Positions 59,932 through 64,000 of a DNA stretch of 64,000 nt are shown one piece after another. The position numbers were made by a program, and so were the translations under genes. Origin of the DNA: Crambe crambe (Eukaryota > Porifera > Demospongiae > Poecilosclerida > Crambeidae). The first letter of the stretch is position 1; each line of letters starts with the position of its first letter. The stretch covers positions 1,687,488-1,751,487 of the forward strand of contig OZ004585.1 of the NCBI GenBank assembly GCA_963924555.1. Direction: 5' to 3'. The notes below the pieces were generated by a model that saw nothing but the letters and a program-made list of their open reading frames with translations, was not told where the DNA came from and made no database searches.

Positions 59932-61527
59932 TAATAATAATAATAATAATAAGGATAATAAATATAAGATCGACGCCCTGACTTACTGGCTATAGTCATC
60001 AAAATTCTGCTTTGGCCATCTATTAGAGCGGCACCTAGAGGCTGATCTTTTGCTCTTAGTTTTGACTAAGGCTCTACTTCACTATTCGATAGCACTCGGC
60101 ACTAGCTAATCTTTGTACGCCATTTTGAAGCGCACGTCGTTAGGGGGCGGGGCTTATGGGCGGAGCCACGTAAGCTTAGCTAGGTCTTCAGTACAGTTTA
60201 ATCGTTTATTCTTATCTGATGATGTTTAATACAGTCACTCCTTGCTGAACTTATAGTAGTGTTATAGCCAGTACTTGGCTGTAGTGTAGTCACCATGCCA
60301 TCATAGACTATATAGGTTCCTACATGGACTGGAAACGCCTATTAAATTAATATTAACAAGCACTTCCGGTCGTGTGATATCCGTGTTGCGCCTATTGCGC
60401 TGCAGCTGTATCTCCATGAACAGGAAAGATCACTTTAGTGGTTAACCGTACAAGCTTGTAAGTGGCTATGAAGAGGCTGAACTCTGCCAGGGAGACTATA
60501 CTACAAGATGCCAAGACCCTGGGATTATTGTCAGAGCAAAACTCGAGTTAAAGTGTGCTCTAGCAGTTAAAATTGCATATAAATACTTTGTGTAATTTTA
60601 TCTCCTGAAGTAGTTCTATCATCCATAGTTAATGTGGTTGAGGACTTGAAGTACATGTTAGTAAATTGTTTTAAAAGATACATATCAACTTTCTACTACA
60701 TTGTTACTAACTACTACACCTTTCTTTGTCAAATAGTATACCTGCTTTGTGTAATTTTCTAGGACCAAGTTTAACCTATCCAGCTCATACTGTAATATAA
60801 GCAGTTCATATAAAGTTTGCAGTGTTGCATGGTATTGTTTTTATCCATTTGGGGTACATATTTGGTTGTAGAAATTCACTAGACAGTTAATTAATTGATG
60901 GAAACAGCCGGCCCAGAATACAATATCCGGTAAGTATTACCATAAATATACGGAACACCGCAAGGCGGATGTAATTAATCATTTCCAGTCCATTCTGGAA
61001 CCTCTATAGTCTATGATGCCATGCACATGTCATTTAGCTACATTGCTGTTGCTGTAAAGTAAATAATAGACAAAACTTAAATAGCTAAACAAATTCTTCA
61101 ACCAGAGACTGTGTATGTACCTACAAAAGAAAGAGATACTCATGTCAAATTAATAATCACTGCATGCATACTCTCAGTTGAAGTGACAGTCAATACTGCT
61201 ACTCAATTCTTTACATACACAAACTTACATTCAACTTCAAGCACTATGAAAAAAGGATAGAAACAAGTAAGCGCAAAAAATTTCTTCTAAATAAAAAGGT
61301 TAAGTAGGGATAGCTTAAAATCTAGCTGGGCTATAATATAATGTACTGCAGCCTCGTATGAAAATAATCCCTACTTTTACAACTGCCATAGCTAGTATAG
61401 GTAGTGGATGTAAATGTAGGGATTGCTTTCATACGAGGCTGCAGTACATTATATTATAGCCCAGCTAGATTTTAAGCTATCCCTACTTAACCTTTTTATT
61501 TAGAAGAAATTTTTTGCGCTTACTTGT
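59932..61527 (+). repeat. Beta repeat interrupted by a TIR element; gamma palindrome 61263-61527
   Basis: A beta copy with all landmarks, split after CACCATGCCA by the 716-bp element at 60301. The gamma arms are paired except for one mismatch (GATTGCTTTCATAC against GTATGAAAATAATC), the clearest single-arm difference seen in the family. Confidence 0.85.
60301..61016. mobile_element. 716-bp TIR element, 5-bp TSD
   Basis: Terminal inverted repeats of about 36 bp (TCATAGACTATATAGGTTCC... and its complement ending GTCTATGA, with a few mismatches) flanked by TGCCA (60296-60300 and 61017-61021). The uninterrupted target CACCATGCCATGCACATG is seen in other beta copies, which confirms the insertion. 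No transposase frame. Shares the TCATAGA end with 363-1490. Confidence 0.85.
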
Positions 61528-62391
61528 AATAATAATAATAATAATAATAAGGATAATAAGATCGACGTACCGACTTACTGGCTATAGTCATCAAAATTCT
61601 GCTTTGGCCATCTGTTAGAGCGGCACCTAGAGGCTGATCTTTTGCTATTAGTTTTGACTAAGGCTCTACTTCACTATTCGAGCACTCGGAACACTAGCTA
61701 ATCTTTCGACGCCATTTTGAAGCGCACGTCGTTAGGGGGCGGGGCTTATGGGCGGAGCCACGTAAGCTTCTTGAGTTTAGCTTAGCTTAATCGTCTTATC
61801 TTATGATGTTCCAGTCACTCCTTGCTGAATTACAGTACAGATGCTCATCTTATAGTAGTATTATAGCCAGTACTTGGCTGTAGTGTAGTCAGCTCACATG
61901 TCATTTAGCTACATTGCTGTTTACATTGCTGTTGCTGTAAAGTTTTATATTAAATAATAGACAAAACTTAAATAGCTAAACAAATTCTTCAACCAGAGAC
62001 TGCTACCTACAAAAGAAAAAGATACTCATGTCAAATTAATAATCACTGCATGCATATACTCTCAGTTGAAGTGACAGTAAATACTGCCACATACACAAAC
62101 TTATATTAAACTTCAAGCACTAAGAAAAAAGGATAGAAACAAGTAAATGCAAAAAATTTCTTTCAAATAAAAAGGTTAAGTAGGGATAGCTTAAAATCTA
62201 GCTGGGCTATATAATGTACTGCAGTCGTATGAAAACAATCCCTACTTTTACAACTGCCATAGCTAGCTATAGGTATATTGGATGTAAATGTAGGGATTGT
62301 TTTCATACGACTGCAGTACATTATATAGCCCAGCTAGATTTTAAGCTATCCCTACTTAACCTTTTTATTTGAAAGAAATTTTTTGCATTTA
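61528..62391 (+). repeat. Beta repeat, gamma palindrome from 62139, right end clipped
   Basis: Starts with a 23-bp AAT microsatellite. The gamma arms share the variant GCAGTCGTATG/CATACGACTGC (a 3-bp loss on both sides) and AAATGCAAAA/TTTTGCATTT termini. The final ACTTGT is missing before TAATAATAA. Confidence 0.8.
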
Positions 62392-62400
62392 TAATAATAA

Positions 62401-62630
62401 TCAGAGAGTGCGCTAGCACTCTCTAAGTAGGGATGGCGGGTCAAAGGTCATAAGACTGTATGAACTAAAAACTCTTCTTTCTCTTCTACCCTTGCTCTAC
62501 AGGTTCTCAGAAGGCTACAGTGAATTATTACATCTACAAAGAAGAGAGGAGAATGTTCAAAAACCAAAAATTCATTCGCTAACATAAGAAAAAAGCGAGT
62601 TCTAAAATTGACTTTTGTTCTTTTTCTTTA
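62401..62630 (+). repeat. Alpha repeat
   Basis: Forward alpha unit between two beta copies, GAATTATTACATC subtype, almost identical to 2881-3110. Confidence 0.85.
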
Positions 62631-63499
62631 TAATAATAATAATAATAATAATAAGGATAATAAGATCGACGTACCGACTTACTGGCTATAGTCATCAAAA
62701 TTCTGCTTTGGCCATCTGTTAGAGCGGCACCTAGAGGCTGATCTTTTGCTATTAGTTTTGACTAAGGCTCTACTTCACTATTCGAGCACTCGGAACACTA
62801 GCTAATCTTTCGACGCCATTTTGAAGCGCACGTCGTTAGGGGGCGGGGCTTATGGGCGGAGCCACGTAAGCTTCTTAAGTTTAGCTTAGCTTAATCGTCT
62901 TATCTGATGATGTTCCAGTCACTCCTTGCTGAATTACAGTACAGATGCTCATCTTATAGTATATTATAGCCAGTACTTGGCTGTAGTGTAGTCAGCTCAC
63001 ATGTCATTTAGCTACATTGCTGTTTACATTGCTGTTGCTGTAAAGTTTTATATTAAATAATAGACAAAACTTAAATAGCTAAACAAATTCTTCAACCAGA
63101 GACTGCTACCTACAAAAGAAAAAGATACTCATGTCAAATTAATAATCACTGCATGCATATACTCTCAGTTGAAGTGACAGTAAATACTGCCACATACACA
63201 GACTTATATTAAACTTCAAGCACTAAGAAAAAAGGATAGAAACAAGTGAGTGTAAAAAATTTCTTCTAAATAAAAAGGTTAAGTAGGGATAGCCTAAAAT
63301 CTAGCTGGCTATATAATGTACTGCAGCCTCGTATGAATACAATCCCTACTTTTACAACTGCTATAGCTAGCTATAGGTAGTGGATGTAAATGTAGGGATT
63401 GTATTCATACGAGGCTGCAGTACATTATATAGCCAGCTAGATTTTAGGCTATCCCTACTTAACCTTTTTATTTAGAAGAAATTTTTTACACTCACTTGT
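62631..63499 (+). repeat. Beta repeat, gamma palindrome 63242-63499
   Basis: Nearly identical to 61528-62391 up to the palindrome, which differs: both arms lack one base of the GCTGGG/CCCAGC run (giving GCTGGC/GCCAGC), and both carry the paired changes GAATACAATCC/GGATTGTATTC and GAGTGTAAAA/TTTTACACTC. Confidence 0.85.
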
Positions 63500-63506
63500 A
63501 ATAATA

Positions 63507-64000
63507 ACAAGTGAGCGTAAAAAATTTCTTCTAAATAAAAAGGTTAAGTAGGGATAGCCTAAAATCTAGCTGGGCTATAATAATGTACTGCAGCCTCATA
63601 TGAAAACAATCCCTACATCTACATCCACTACCTATAGCTAGCTATGGCAGTTGTAAAAGTAGGGATTGTTTTCATATGAGGCTGCAGTACATTATTATAG
63701 CCCAGCTAGATTTTAGGCTATCCCTACTTAACCTTTTTATTTAGAAGAAATTTTTTACGCTCACTTGTTTCCATCCTTTTTTCTTATTGCTTGAAGTTGA
63801 ATGTAAGTTTGTGTATGTAAAGAATTGAATGGCAGTAGTGACCGTCACTTCAACTGAGACACTACAGCCAAGTACTGGCTATAATACTACTATAAGATGA
63901 GCATCTGTACTGTAATTCAGCAAGGAGTGACTGGAACATCATCAGATAAGAATAAAATTAGCTACCTAAACGATTAAACTGAGAAGCTTACGTGGCTCCG
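63507..64000 (-). repeat. Beta repeat, reverse, runs off the window; gamma palindrome 63507-63768
   Basis: Head-to-head with the preceding beta, separated by 7 bp. The palindrome loop is in the opposite orientation to all other copies, consistent with inversion of the whole element. Continues through GTCACTTCAACTGAG and CAGCAAGGAGTGACTGG to AAGCTTACGTGGCTCCG at the window edge. Confidence 0.85.

Overview
The window reads as nuclear DNA of a sponge, most likely an Amphimedon-type demosponge (inference). The grounds are AT-rich sequence, very short introns (46-61 nt in one array, 280 nt in another gene), a repeated two-exon family of multi-pass membrane proteins that I cannot match to any widely conserved family, and dense small foldback and MITE-like repeats. 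Metazoan affinity is supported by a TMEM63/OSCA-type gene, a ribosomal protein L12 exon and metazoan-type hAT and Ty3/Gypsy relics. There are no operons, and nothing suggests bacterial or organellar DNA.

Layout. 1-11.2 kb is almost all repeats: a 1.1-kb TIR element, then modules I call alpha (230 bp, begins with a 9-bp-stem hairpin), beta (0.7-0.9 kb, ends in a 260-bp palindrome called gamma) and delta (about 540 bp), arranged as delta-alpha-beta tandem blocks, one of them split by a Harbinger-like MITE. 11.3-14.4 kb (minus) carries a frameshifted coiled-coil/transposase-like gene with a Tudor-like C-terminus. 15.0-25.1 kb holds four loci of the membrane-protein family (A intact; B and D frameshifted; C a truncated pseudogene). 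25.9-27 kb has a small unknown gene and the first hammerhead ribozyme. 29.9 kb has an orphan RPL12 exon. 30.5-34.5 kb (minus) is the C-terminal half of a TMEM63-like channel in eight exons whose junctions join in frame. 35.7-47.4 kb is a mosaic of promoter-like modules, transposase relics and hammerhead-bearing 3' modules, with membrane-family copy E (decayed) inside it. 48.1-51.5 kb is a large palindrome followed by a 5'-truncated Ty3/Gypsy pol with a 3' LTR. 52.5-53.2 kb (minus) is an array of eight in-phase mini-exons encoding an 11-residue proline-rich repeat. 55.2-59.2 kb repeats the B-C segment as copies F (intact) and G (pseudogene). 59.2-64 kb returns to alpha/beta repeats.

The most notable signals are these. 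(1) Four complete type III hammerhead ribozymes lie on the plus strand, each at the end of a conserved structured 3' module. (2) The gamma palindromes keep their two arms identical within a copy while differing between copies, including matching indels in both arms. (3) The mini-exon array. (4) Recombination and conversion among the membrane-protein genes. All calls come from reading the sequence; no database search was run.
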